NCBI GenBank assembly: GCA_010094045.1
Contig: ML986605.1
Span: forward strand, 153,202 to 217,201
Source: Lojkania enalia
Taxonomy: Eukaryota; Ascomycota; Dothideomycetes; Pleosporales
Direction: 5' to 3'
Length of the DNA stretch: 64,000 bases
The translations under genes and the position numbers were made by a program. Below, piece by piece: positions 34,803-45,711 of this stretch. Position 1 is the first letter of the stretch. Each line of letters begins with the position of its first letter. The notes under the pieces were generated by a model. The model had not been told where the DNA came from, did no database searches, and saw only the letters and a list, made by a program, of their open reading frames with translations.

Positions 34803-36638
34803 CTACCTCCAATGATGCGGTCTTCTATGGCCGCCCTTGGGCTTAAAACAAGGCAACCACCTATCGAGCGCAGCATACCAATACCCCCTACTAACCTCCC
34901 CGTCGGGACTCGTAATTCCCGTCGTCCTAAAATCATAACAGTGCTGTGCATTCTTGAGAACAAATCCGAAAATCTCGTCTTCATCCTGCTCGTCTCCGCA
35001 TTTGGGCGGCTTCGTGAAAGCCCTCGGATGAGGCGCCCAGGGCTCGCCCGAGAGGGGCGAGAGGGTGCGCCAGGGATCGAACTCGCCGCCAGACCAGTAG
35101 AGGTTTGAGGGCCTCAAGTCCCAGCCACCGAAGACACGGTTGGTGAGGTCGGTGCGCGGCCATTGGGGGAAGAGGGGTGCTGTGGCTGTCGGGAATTGGC
35201 GGTGGCAGATGTCCTTTTGATGAATAAGAGAGTTGTATTTTGAGATTAGTTGGTGTGGGCCTAGGTTAGCGGACTGGAAGTAACCTACAGAATTATCAGC
35301 CTGCTGTTCTCTACGACCATGCGCCGATAGATAGACTTACCCCATTGAGTGCAGTACTGCCATGTCCAGGCAATAGAGGATGGATCCGTGAATTTGCGAT
35401 TGAGATCGCAGTTGCCCTTCTGTGTGAGATCGCCAGAGCATTTGGTTTCTAGATAAGTGTTCACCATGTCTGTAAAATATGGGTATTCTGCCCAACGGGA
35501 GACGGTGTAATTAGCACCTTTAATAGCCGCCCAGCCCTTTGCGGGAGCTGTCTTCTTCGTTGCAGGATCTGTTTCTATCCAATCGCAGAAGTTGCGGAGA
35601 GAGTTCTTGCCACCCTCGACACCGTATGACTGCCACAGATAAAATATGACTACAAGGGCATCGGCGAAGGTCGGGTTGCTGTTACTTGCAGCACCGAGAC
35701 CGAGAAATTGTTCCTTAAGTTTCGCTGCGGTGGCAGGCCTCTCCATTAGCCTGTCCATATACCTGACGGCTGCCTGGATATCCCGAGTGCAGTTCCCCCA
35801 CCCGTAGTGATTCATTCCGTCCCAGACAGGCTCAAAATACACGGACATGTCCGTTTTGGCCTGCGTTGGGGCGGAGGACGCAAAACCGGCGAATATGGTG
35901 TTAGGATACTTGTCCCGCATGAAGGCTGCCCGCATGGCCGGATATGAACCTCCAACAAAGATCCATGGAGTCTTGTCGGGCGTTAAAGTGTAATTGATAT
36001 TCTTTCTCTCAAATTGCTTAGCAAACCTATCGACATCTGCGAGTGACTGCTCTGTGGTTAACCACCTGAAAACTTCGGGTGGTGTGTTGATGTCAATAGG
36101 CCCTGGGGTCGAATTGCCGTCTGTCACAATTAGTCTTTCGTACTACTAATTGAAGGTGGGTCGACATACAATATCGATGCTCCCACACGATGCCGAGGCC
36201 ATTGTATTTGTCAACCATCTGCTTGAAGAATGAAGTCTCATTCTGCAGCCGAAACAGAGCATTTGGTTCAGCATTGGCCTCTCCAACGTCGTAGAGAAAC
36301 ACAGGAGCGCCAGGCTTGTATGCAGCTTCCCTCACCCAGAATCGATTGTAGAACGTTCCCTGCCAGCTGTAGTCGCCGTTCTTGGCAAAGTTGTCCAAAG
36401 GAAGCTCGACGTATTCTGGTTCTATTGTTTCTTCTGGTGGAGGAGGTGGTTCGGCATACGTCATGGCCGAGACTTTGAGCGACTTTGCAATCCCTAGATC
36501 AGGTTCCATTGGAGTGCCGTCGGGTAAAAGGCCCATGTCCGCCATTAAGCTGAGCTTACGATCCCATGCTCCCTTGGAAGCTCCAACGCCCTCGAGGAGC
36601 GCGAGCGCAAGAGCACACGCTGAAACGGGTAAAAGCAT
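34803..36638 (-). CDS. Secreted S28 serine peptidase (prolyl carboxypeptidase-like)
   Basis: Three exons (36638-36170, 36120-35341, 35284-34803), 576 aa. An N-terminal signal peptide (MLLPVSACALALALL) implies secretion or vacuolar delivery. Family S28 features include the FYNRFWV and EHRYYG blocks (the latter completed only across intron 1), the nucleophile motif GGSYPA with Ser, and the C-terminal NLYWSGGEFDPWRT segment that carries the catalytic Asp. The final His is likely near the CGDEQDED to GFVLKNAQHC region. Such enzymes cut after Pro near chain ends at acidic pH. Several NxS/T sites are present. It borders the metabolic cluster but has no clear link with its chemistry. Confidence 0.9.
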
Positions 36639-37924
36639 AGTTCGAAAATGAAGGGAAATCTTGATATAAAAAACGACACTAGGGAAATTCTCTCTCGTGT
36701 CGCAGATCGAGTCCCACAGCAGCAGACACGAGCCCTACCCTCTGGCGCAGCCGACGGACGGAGTGTAGCGGTACAGAATCGTAGGCATGGTGGAAAGTGA
36801 CTCCTTCATATACCGTATCTACCGTGAATGACTACCCGGCTCGCATCTTGCAACCCCCCATCACCAGGACCAGGGTCGATAAACGGATGGATCGCCGAGG
36901 CCATAACACTTTGCAGCCAGTCGAACGCCCAGAAAGCTTGCGATTCTTGTTCATGGGTAAAAGACTGCAATGAACCAGGAAGGTGGCACGCGCATCCGTG
37001 GAGGCGTTGTTGGACGCTTCCTTGATTGCGATAGGAAGGTGGTGATACCAGCCAGGATGATAGGGACGAGTCCGCCCGGATTTTTTCTGCCATTGAAGGC
37101 AAAAACCTCTGCAGAAGAATCCAGGGACGCAGCACCATGAAGGGAGGCGCTGACGAGAAGCAATCCCGCAGAGTGTAGCCGCTCGCCCTGACCTACACAC
37201 GGCCCTGGAGGTCGTTGAAGGCGGCCACAGGAGCTCGTTTCGTGCGGGAGGCTCCCTTCAAGGTTGTTGTTCCTGCCAAGGACGTCGTGCCTTCCCAAGG
37301 CGGTCTAGTCCATTCCAGGCCTAATCTATCGTACATGAGCCTCAACCAGCAATATATGGACGACTAGATTGCGATGTGCCCCAAGCCTGCGCCAAAGCCA
37401 AGGCCGGTTACGAGGTTCGTTTACAATTATATGGCTCAGGGCTGTGGCCATGTGGCGGAATCACTGAATGAGCAGAATTTTCTTTGAGCGTGCAAGCAAG
37501 CTGCCAATGCATACGTCTCGAGTCCACTGCATCTTTGTGCTACTATTTAGCTACCTCCGAAAACCGGCCCCATCCAGGTACAACATGCACTGGCAGCATT
37601 TGACCAGGCACTTGGAGAGACTGGCTGCCAATGAAATCCAAAACTATACACCTCGTCTTACCGGACAGGTGTCTCCAGCCATGCCTTTGCTTTCACCAAA
37701 CCCCATTTTCTTTTTCGTGTTCCAAACATAGTATCGTACAAAAAAAAAGCCAAAAAAAAAAATATTTGGTCGAAGATTTCGATCCAGACAGATATCCCAT
37801 ATCCATTTTACCCATAGATCGCCCAGCCCACTACCCCAAATACTCCAAAATTAATATCCGAACACACCCAGCTTTCACACCCAGCTTTTACACCCCTTGA
37901 AATCAATATATTTACACAACCCCA
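36639..37924. other. Intergenic region
   Basis: About 1.3 kb between the peptidase start and the end of the second Zn2Cys6 gene. Overlapping frames at 36806-37298 on the minus strand look like chance frames in GC-balanced DNA. A-rich tracts lie near 37740-37762. No gene supported. Confidence 0.5.
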
Positions 37925-40900
37925 CTATTGATGGGCAACGTGTCCATTATTCCCCGCCCCAAACACAATTCCTGGCCACTGGTAATTCGATGGACCAGGC
38001 CCTTGCATTGCCGAGCTCCCATCAACGGCTCCTGCACCTGCATCTTGTCCCGGAGCTTGGGTCCCGCCTTCTCGACCGCCTAGGGCGATCAGGGTGCTTG
38101 CTGTATTTAGATAATCGCCAGATGGGCCAGGAGGATGGATGAACGTTCGAGTCCATTGTCGCCAATCGCTAGGAGTGGTGCCGTTAGTCTGATACGGATG
38201 CGTATTATTAGGTACCTGTGTATTGGCATATGTATGTGGCGGTGGTGCACCCGAGGCTGCGGCTGCCAAGGCTGCTGCGTGGGCGGGAGTCATTGCAGCA
38301 TTAGCAGGGCCTTCACTAGCTATATAGGGTGACTGGTCATATGTGTGACTTGTTTGTTGTTGCGGGTGAGATGGCACCGAGGCTGAAGTTCCGTTGTTGT
38401 AAGAATATCCAGCACCAGGAACAGCCGCGTAAGGACCCTCAGATGCTGGCATTGCAGAGCCTGGGGGTGCATGCGCCTGGTCAGCGTAAGGTTCATGGTA
38501 AGTGGTACCATTTCCATAAACGGACGGGGTAGGTTGTTGCTCTTGCGGGGTTTGCAGTGCTGCTCGTGCTAGGGACTCTGTAGCAGTCCGCTTGACGATG
38601 CTTTCGTTGATCGTGCTAAGCGAATGCTCCACAATCTTCTGGATGGCAGTTTTCAGCTTGTCTCTAGAGCCTATTTCAATGTTATTTGTAATTCAATTAT
38701 GAGGCAGTGCACGCCCTTACCCAAAAGCTGCCCACATTCCCCTATGACATCGACCCATTGATCCATGTCATTCCTGAGCTTGGTCATACTCACCGAGTTC
38801 ATCTGATCTTTCCGCTGGGACGATACGAATAACGTGGTAAATATTGCAGCGATATATACTACGGTATTGATCCAAGGAATATCAAGGCTCTTCTTTTTTC
38901 GCATTTGAATACAATTCTGAAGCATTCGCTGTGACGCTTCAAGACACTTGTCTAGATTGGAGTTAATGACTTCTGGGTCTGTAGAACGGCAAACCGCCGG
39001 ATGATGGAGAAGAAGCTCAAACTCTTGGTCCCAAAACTCAAGATAGAGGGCAAATATGTAGTTAGAAGGAGACGCACGAGCAGGATCCGCCAGTTCAGGC
39101 GGACATTCCTCTCTCCACCGTTGCAAGCCGCTTTCGAGTCTACGGAGAGAGTCCATGTAACTTCGAGGGGATTGTCGCACTGCATAGATGGTTCGATATA
39201 ATTCTGACGACCACGCAGTATACTTAGACATTTGTATGCCAACTTGGAAAGAACATTTGCTGAACAGGTCCGGTGTATTTTCTCCAGGGAGATCGTCGTC
39301 GAAAGGCTCAGGAAAATCGACGTCGATGTCTTCCATATTAATCGGCATCGGCCTACCCAGCTTGCCGCTCAAATTTATCGTCAGTGCCTGAAGAGTCCAA
39401 AACACCCGTTTCCTCATCTCGATTTCTAGAGGCTCCATTTTAGGCGCAGCATCGCCCCATGCCTTTGTTGAACGGTGGAGTCCGAGTTCAATGGCGAGGA
39501 GGAAGCTTGTTGAGCACATGATCCAGGCTGCCCCTGGCTTCGGGAAGTTACGAAGATGGTAACAGATGAGGGTCAAAGCCTGGACGTCTTGCCAAGTGTG
39601 CCTATGAAGAAGGTCTCTAAAAAAGCTCAACGAGTATCGATAGTGCTTGTGAGATTCCTCCATCAGAATCTCCTCGTTATTGCGGACAGATATCTGGTAC
39701 TTCAAAGTGGCGAGCATCATATGTACGCACACAGTTTCAGCAGGAGAAGGTGAAAAGTTAGGATCCCTCCCTATCCTTGTGACCAGATCCATAAATGCGC
39801 GCTTCTCCAGAAGCATACTGTAGGGATTCAGAGAACGGAGGTACCAAGTAGCGTAGTCAATCAGCCGCTGTGACTCTGGAAAGGGAACAGGCTCGACTGT
39901 CTCCTCGTTCAAGGCGACCCTCAGGAAATGGTTATAGGACATGACAGAATTGTCATACTCCTCCTCGTTCAGAACGAAGTCGGTGATGTCTATCTCGAAC
40001 CCGAACACAGAGAGCGAGGTGCCATTGATATGGCTCAGCAGCGAGTCCGCAGAAGACACGCCAAGGTAGTTGTCCCCGATAGAGCCATGCTTGAAGTTCG
40101 GCAAAGGCCGCTGATCTGTGTCCTCGAGCGCGTTCGAACCAGGGCCGTAGGGAGGCAAGGGCGAGGAGCTCGTTCGGCGCTGCGATGGGTCTGGCCATCC
40201 CGATGTCTCATTTCCAAGTCCAACAGACGGTGGCCAGGACGGCGTCGACGGGGGAAAGCCATTGTAACTTGGCACTGTCCTAGGTTCAACTCCTAGCTCT
40301 TTCAACTGTGCCTGCAACTCAGCGATCTGGGCTCGCAGATATTGGTTCTCGGCTTCAGTGGCCTCGACGTGTCCGCGTGTCGTCGCACGACCCGTGATTC
40401 GATCTGTCGTTTTGCATGGTGTGCGGTTCTGCGCGCATGGAGAGCAGCCTTCCGGACGGCCGTCACATCGTATCTTGCGTATCTGCACAAAATCAGCCCT
40501 GAGCGCGTCATAGCACCAAGCGCGCGGCGCGCCATCCGTATATTCCGCGAGTACATTCTCCAGACACCATCCCAACTGCGTTCGCGATTGCAAAGGAACA
40601 GAATGCGACAGCACACCGCGGAGAACTGGGAGGGAGACGCTGCGAGGACGCCAAAGGGCGACGTACCTTGCACCGATCGCAGGCCTGGCCCGTACGCGTC
40701 GAACTCGCCAGCTTCTTCTTCACGGAGCCAGAGAAATCATTGTTCGGCGCGCGGTGCTGTGTCAATGGCGTCGATGGCAGGCCATGCTCAAGTTTGGGCA
40801 GCTTGGTGGCCTGTTGTAGGTCGCTATCCGGGCTCCTCTTCGGACCCATGATGCGTGGGTGAGGATGGGAATCGCCGTGGAGAAATCCGCGGTCGTCCAT
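37925..40900 (-). CDS. Zn2Cys6 transcription factor with fungal-specific TF domain
   Basis: Three exons (40900-40667, 40482-38721, 38670-37925), 913 aa. The zinc cluster spans intron 1: C74, C77, C84, C91, C94 and C101, followed by ITGRATTRGH and a heptad-like helix (LRAQIAELQAQLKEL) that suggests dimerisation. The middle homology region runs across most of exon 2, including WIMCSTSFLLAIELGLHR and RVFWTLQAL. The C-terminus is low-complexity, rich in Pro, Ala, Gln and Tyr, as activation regions often are. It is 4 kb beyond the cluster edge and divergent from the housekeeping gene CGI121, so whether it regulates the cluster is uncertain. The 184-nt intron 1 contains no in-frame continuation of the finger. 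Confidence 0.9.
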
Positions 40901-41610
40901 GCAAATAGCCGCCGGAGAGCCAGTGAGAGCGGGGCGCTTTCAGCAAAGGCTCATGGCATACGACAGGGCCGCTGTCAGCGCGCAAGGGTGTAAGCAGAGT
41001 GCAGTATGTATCATCGGAGAGGAGAACTGCGTTCCTGCAGCCGCCGCCGCTGGCCGTCGACCTCCTCAAAGGTCACGGGTTTGTTTTCAGCTCCCCCGGC
41101 CTTGGTGGGCTTGTCAGTGCCACCGCAGTGCCACTCCAGTGTGCTCAACCTTGGAACAGGCCCGGTAAGGGTTCCAGATCCATATTGCGCGTGGTCCATC
41201 AGCTGGCGAATTGGCCTTTACCGGACCCGAGCCATCCTTTGGACTTCGCTACCTATGACAGGAGTTGCATGCATCACCACGCACCCCATTCGCTGTAGCG
41301 AACGCCTGGGCCGTGCGCCGCCAAGTCGCTTCCTACGCCCCGTCCCAAAACGGCGAATTGGGTGAAAGGACTCACAAGCACAGAGCCCCCTTAGCAAAGA
41401 CCATACCACGCCAAACCGGCTGAGAGCCGCATTCGTGTGTTCCACAGTCTCCGAAGATAACGGCCTGTCATCTAGACTTGCGTCAGGCGAAGCCTTATCG
41501 CAGTCGCACGAGAACAGCTTCGTAGCGCATTAATTCGCACGCCCAGCTTTCAAGCCATATATCGATTGGTGGCTCCGCCAGGCCGACTAGTGACAACACA
41601 ATCAAACGCC
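40901..41610. promoter_or_regulatory. GC-rich divergent promoter region
   Basis: About 710 bp between the Zn2Cys6 gene (minus) and CGI121 (plus). It is GC-rich and full of overlapping open frames on both strands (40824-41445), none with a domain. I read it as two promoters back to back. Confidence 0.45.
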
Positions 41611-42460
41611 ATGGCGAAGGTGCGGACCATTAATCTACCCCATTATACCGCGTATCCAGTCCACATTTGCATGTTTAAGGATGTAAAGAACGCAGCCTTT
41701 CTGAGGAAGCAGCTGCTAGAGGCGAACCCGGAGTTCGACTATGCATTCCTTGATCCAACCATGGTAAGACGAACTATGCATTAATTTTCTCTCTTTTCTT
41801 AAAATTTATTTTTTAATTTTTTTTTTTAATTTTTTTTTTTTTATTTTTTTTTTTTTGGAAGATTGTATCCTGTCCATTTCAATATGGAAAGTCGGAGTCA
41901 CCTTTCGCTACACTCAACCAAGATCATCCTTTCGATGTCATAAATCCCGTAACCTTTCGCCTCATCATTCCATCATTCCCTCCCACCCCATCTCTAACCT
42001 CCCCCAGATCCTCACTCCCCAGCACATCCTTTCCGCTACCCTCCTCTCCCTCCACCTCCACCTAACCTCCCGCGCCAAAACCCGTACTCCCCACAGCGAA
42101 CTAGTCTTCCGCCTTCACCCAAACAACAACATCGGCGAATCCTACCGAAAATTCGGAATCTCTGATGACTCCGACCGCATCATTGCTGTCAAGCTTTCTC
42201 TGACGCCTGAGATCACGAATGAGTCGGTGGGCCAGCACCTAGGCAGCGTAGTAGAAGGCGAGAGTGTGGATGTGGGTGAGGGCGTGGAAAATGTGGGCAT
42301 GTGGTGTGATGTTGAGAAGGTGAAGAAGGTATATAAGCTAGATTCCAATGGTGGAAAGGGGAGGGAGGGCGGCACGGCGGTTAATGGTAATGCACCGACT
42401 AACGAGCGGAAAGAGATGGAGGCTGTGATGTCGGGAGTCATTACCCTAAAGGGGTCATGA
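41611..42460 (+). CDS. CGI121: KEOPS/EKC complex subunit Cgi121
   Basis: Two exons (41611-41763 and 42008-42460), 201 aa. It is the small subunit of the KEOPS complex that makes the t6A modification on ANN-decoding tRNAs and supports telomere maintenance; it binds the Bud32 kinase and the tRNA 3' end. Conserved parts: PHYTAYPVHICMFKDVKNAAFLR, ILTPQHIL after the intron, and SELVFRLHPNNNIGESYRKFGI. The C-terminus has the usual KKVYKLDSN motif and a final ITLKGS. The 244-nt intron contains long poly-T tracts (about 41780-41860). An upstream in-frame codon exists, but MAKVRT matches the expected start. Confidence 0.9.
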
Positions 42461-42762
42461 GAGAGGTCGAATGTAAAAAGTGTGTTCCGAAATGATTATC
42501 ATTTGGAAGTTCATAGCGGCAAGAGAGCAGGAGATTTGGGAGTAGTCTGATAGCTCAGAGAGCTAGTCGCGATCATTAGGAGACGTCATATGGTCCAGCA
42601 TCAATGCATAATCTAGAGACATAACGAATCGAGAGTCCATCACGTACATGAGGGTTAGAAGCATCAAACATATCTAAACAAACGAACCTCCAATTCTCAC
42701 TATGCTACAAGATCGGACCTGGTGATATAGATACATGATCGATTCCAACGCAGATCCCAACG
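42461..42762. other. Convergent 3' intergenic region
   Basis: About 300 bp between the stop codons of CGI121 and the cytochrome oxidase gene. Nothing but probable 3' untranslated sequence. Confidence 0.5.
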
Positions 42763-43695
42763 CTACAACTCAGCGTACTCTGGCTTGATGAAGTCGGCCA
42801 TGTTCTTTGGCCTAGGGTATGGGTTCTCTGTGTTCAATTAGCACATTCTATAACGGCTGAGACACGTGCAATAGAGACATACCGTCGTGGTGGTGATCGT
42901 GTGAATGCGGGTCGTCAGGGGGACCAATGTACTGCATCTTGTACGCAGAGCCGCACTCCGGGCAACGGCATACGGGCTCCTCGCGACTCAACTAATGTCC
43001 ATTAGCTTCCGCGCTCCTAGATTACGAGTATAAAGTGTCCTCACAGTAATCCAGATGACGTTGTGCGAGTCAGCAGGGCAGCCAGTGCATCCGACATACT
43101 GCTCCTCGCCCGCGGAATTGACGATAATGGGATCATCGAGAGTCCCTATAATATGTATCAGCAATCAGGCCCTCCATCTCCTGTGTAATTGTCCACGCAC
43201 CAACACGGCTAGAATCCAAAGGCCTCATGTCGAAGATATCAACGCCCTGCATCTTTCCTAGAATTTCGAGACGCTCGAGACCCGTAGCTTGTTCAAGGTC
43301 GGAGGGAACAGTGCCGGGCTTCGCACCGGGGCCAAAGAGGTCCTCGGGGCCCTTGATCTCTATATGCCATCTAGCGTTAGCAATTGATCCGGTATTGTGC
43401 GAAATCGGTCATCCGGGTGACGCTCGGCAGCGCGGGAACAGGTGACGATCATGCACGTACCAGAGAGGTCCTGGTAGCCACGGGGGACGTTGGGAGAGGT
43501 GCTGGAAGCACCTGCAGGTAGCGAAGCACCCTCTTCCTTTTTCTCGACTAGAGGTCTATTTCAGCATTTGATCGTACGATGGATAGCTCCTCGGAGGCAC
43601 TTACAGCGGACAATAGAGGAAGTAAAGGTGCGCCTAGCGAGGGCGCGAGGTACCGTTCGCCTTATGGCAGCTACAGCCGAGCGTTGGAGAAACAT
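42763..43695 (-). CDS. Cytochrome c oxidase subunit Vb (yeast Cox4) precursor
   Basis: Six exons (43695-43605, 43547-43461, 43359-43201, 43145-43045, 42991-42883, 42827-42763), 203 aa. Nuclear-encoded subunit of mitochondrial complex IV. The N-terminus is an Arg-rich import presequence (MFLQRSAVAAIRRTVPRALA). The mature part carries the zinc site of the family: YVGCTGCPADSHNVIW, then LSREEPVCRCPECGSAYK, with the four Cys ligands in pairs. The C-terminus (HDHHDENPYPRP) is typical of filamentous fungi. Only short exons are present, so no single frame shows the gene. All phases match. It is divergent from the nicotinamidase gene. Confidence 0.93.
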
Positions 43696-44359
43696 TGCGC
43701 GAGCAATTGAGTGGAGGGGAGAGGGGAGGGGTGAGATTGTTGAAGGTTGTCGCGATCAAGTTGCACTCAGGTTCGGATCATCGCACGACGCCAAGTGGCT
43801 GACTAACACATACTAACGAATAGGCAAGAGCTTAAGCCACATCAAGCCACAGAAGCAGCAAGCCTCGGTCTCCATGCGCCCTTATTATAAAACATGTATG
43901 CAGAATAATATCCCAAAACACAATATGCCAGCAATAAGGAATAAGACAAAAAGCCCATGTTCTTGGGATAATGAGCTGAAACCGGCGATTGCGGGTCTAT
44001 GTCTAATCAAGTAAAATCCTAACCTAGATTCATTGCTAAATTTGAATGTATACCTTTGGGTTGCTAGACATTGGGATGACCCGTGACGAGTGAATTATTC
44101 CATCTCTAGTAGCGTTCTAACCTGGAATTCTTTGTTATTGATATGGCGTTTCATGAGACAGCTTACATAACGATCCTGGATTAGTTTAATGGGGTGGTCG
44201 TATTCGTACTGGACATTGATCTATCGATTTCATGATCCTGCCTGCCGCAGTTCCACAAGGCGCTGCACATCCTTTCGCGTGCTATTAAGCGCCCGTCCGA
44301 TCGCCCATTGTTGCTCCAACTAACCCAGTTCTACTCTCACCTACAGCAACCCCTTCGCC
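43696..44359. promoter_or_regulatory. Divergent promoter of COX subunit and nicotinamidase
   Basis: About 660 bp between outward-facing starts, partly AT-rich. No repeats or RNA gene recognised. Confidence 0.5.
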
Positions 44360-45121
44360 ATGGCTTTCAAACCCGCCCTTGTGATTGTCGACGTACAGGA
44401 GGATTTCTGCCCTCCAGTAAGTACACAGTACTGTACTAGCCTCCCTATGCGATTCTGATATAGCTTGAACTCGGGAGAGATTCGCTAACAGGGGCAGAAC
44501 GGCTCCCTCGCCGTACAGGGCGGGCGGGACATTGTCCCTTCTATCAATGAACTCCTAGCCTTTCCCTTCGCTGTGAAGATCGCAACGAAGGACTTCCACC
44601 CCCAAGACCACATCTCCTTCGCCTCAAACCACCAGCCCCCAAACAACAAGCCCTTCGAGTCGACAATTACCATCCAGAACCCTCTCAATCCGGAGGAGAC
44701 GGAGGAGACACGGCTCTGGCCAGATCACTGCGTGCAGGGAACAAAAGGCTCAGAGCTCGTTCCGGAGCTAGACGTTAGCAAGGTGCAGCACATCGTGGAG
44801 AAGGGCCAAGACAAGCGCGTAGAGATGTACTCTGCGTTCGCGGATCCCTTCACGACCAATGTATCTCGCAGCAATCTTGCGCAGATACTCAAAGATGTGG
44901 GTATCACGGATGTTTATGTGGTTGGGCTGGCGGCCGATTACTGCGTCAAGTTCACCGCGCTAGATTCGGTGAAGGAGGGTTTCAAGACTTGGGTCGTAGG
45001 CGAGGCAACGAAGGCGGTCGACACGTCTGCTCTTCCGGAGGTGCACAAGGAATACGAGAAAGTTGGCGTGTCTGTTATTGGCATGGGAGATCTAACCAAA
45101 GTGAAGGGATATACGTCATAG
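44360..45121 (+). CDS. Nicotinamidase (isochorismatase fold)
   Basis: Two exons, 44360-44416 and 44498-45121 (or 44492-45121), 226 aa. It hydrolyses nicotinamide to nicotinate in the NAD salvage pathway and so relieves sirtuin inhibition. Catalytic Asp is in LVIVDVQEDF, Lys in the ATKDFHP segment, and Cys in ADYCVK. Metal ligands fit KDFHPQDH and the following His. WPDHCVQGTKG is a family block. Two acceptors six bases apart (44490-44491 and 44496-44497) both keep the frame, so the protein may vary by two residues (GQ) before NGSLAV. The second gives the better family match (CPPNGSLAV). Confidence 0.92.
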
Positions 45122-45711
45122 GCTACTTTTATCACTTGGAGCGACTTTACAGATACCCGATGAGCACTGCAACAGCCCATATGCACGGCAGTACACTGGA
45201 CAGCTTATTATTAATAATTATAAATGGGATAGTTTCATAGCATTCGATTTCTGCGGCATCTTCACCCTCATCCGCTGCGAACACTTTGTGTCGCGTTTGC
45301 AAGAAGAAGCAAAGTGCCGAGCTTCCGCATCGCGCCTGCGGGGTCCCTACGAATAAGCGTGCGAGTGCCAATTAGATGGACATTCAGGTATTCACATATA
45401 TCTCGCCTCGCCTACCGATCAAGGACAGCATCGTTTACATATGCACATGTTGTCGCAGCATTTGTCGTGATACCAATACCCATCCATCGTCGCGGGGCTT
45501 TCTCCCGAGTGTGGGCGTCCTCTGGGAACGCCAATTTTCCCCGCGTCCGCGCGTTCCGTCATCGCTCTGGCTGTGCGGTTAAGCAACCCCCTAAGCTTGC
45601 TGGCCGCCTCCGAGGCAACTACAATCAAAGTATTCCCTGGCGCCCTGGCCTAAGAGATATTTTCCTCTTTCAATCCACGATTCGAGCCCCGCGCTGAGGC
45701 TGTATCCCACC
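45122..45711. other. Intergenic region or unseen first exon of the OSBP gene
   Basis: About 590 bp. A branch-site-like GAGCTAATC at about 45794 followed by acceptors GTACAG and GGCAG near 45807-45811 suggests that the oxysterol-binding gene may have an upstream exon here, but no convincing N-terminal coding match was found. Confidence 0.35.

Noticed and set aside
36806..37298. Overlapping minus-strand frames of 110-122 aa
   Set aside because: Three frames overlap in different phases with no domain or splice pattern; probably promoter DNA of the S28 peptidase gene.
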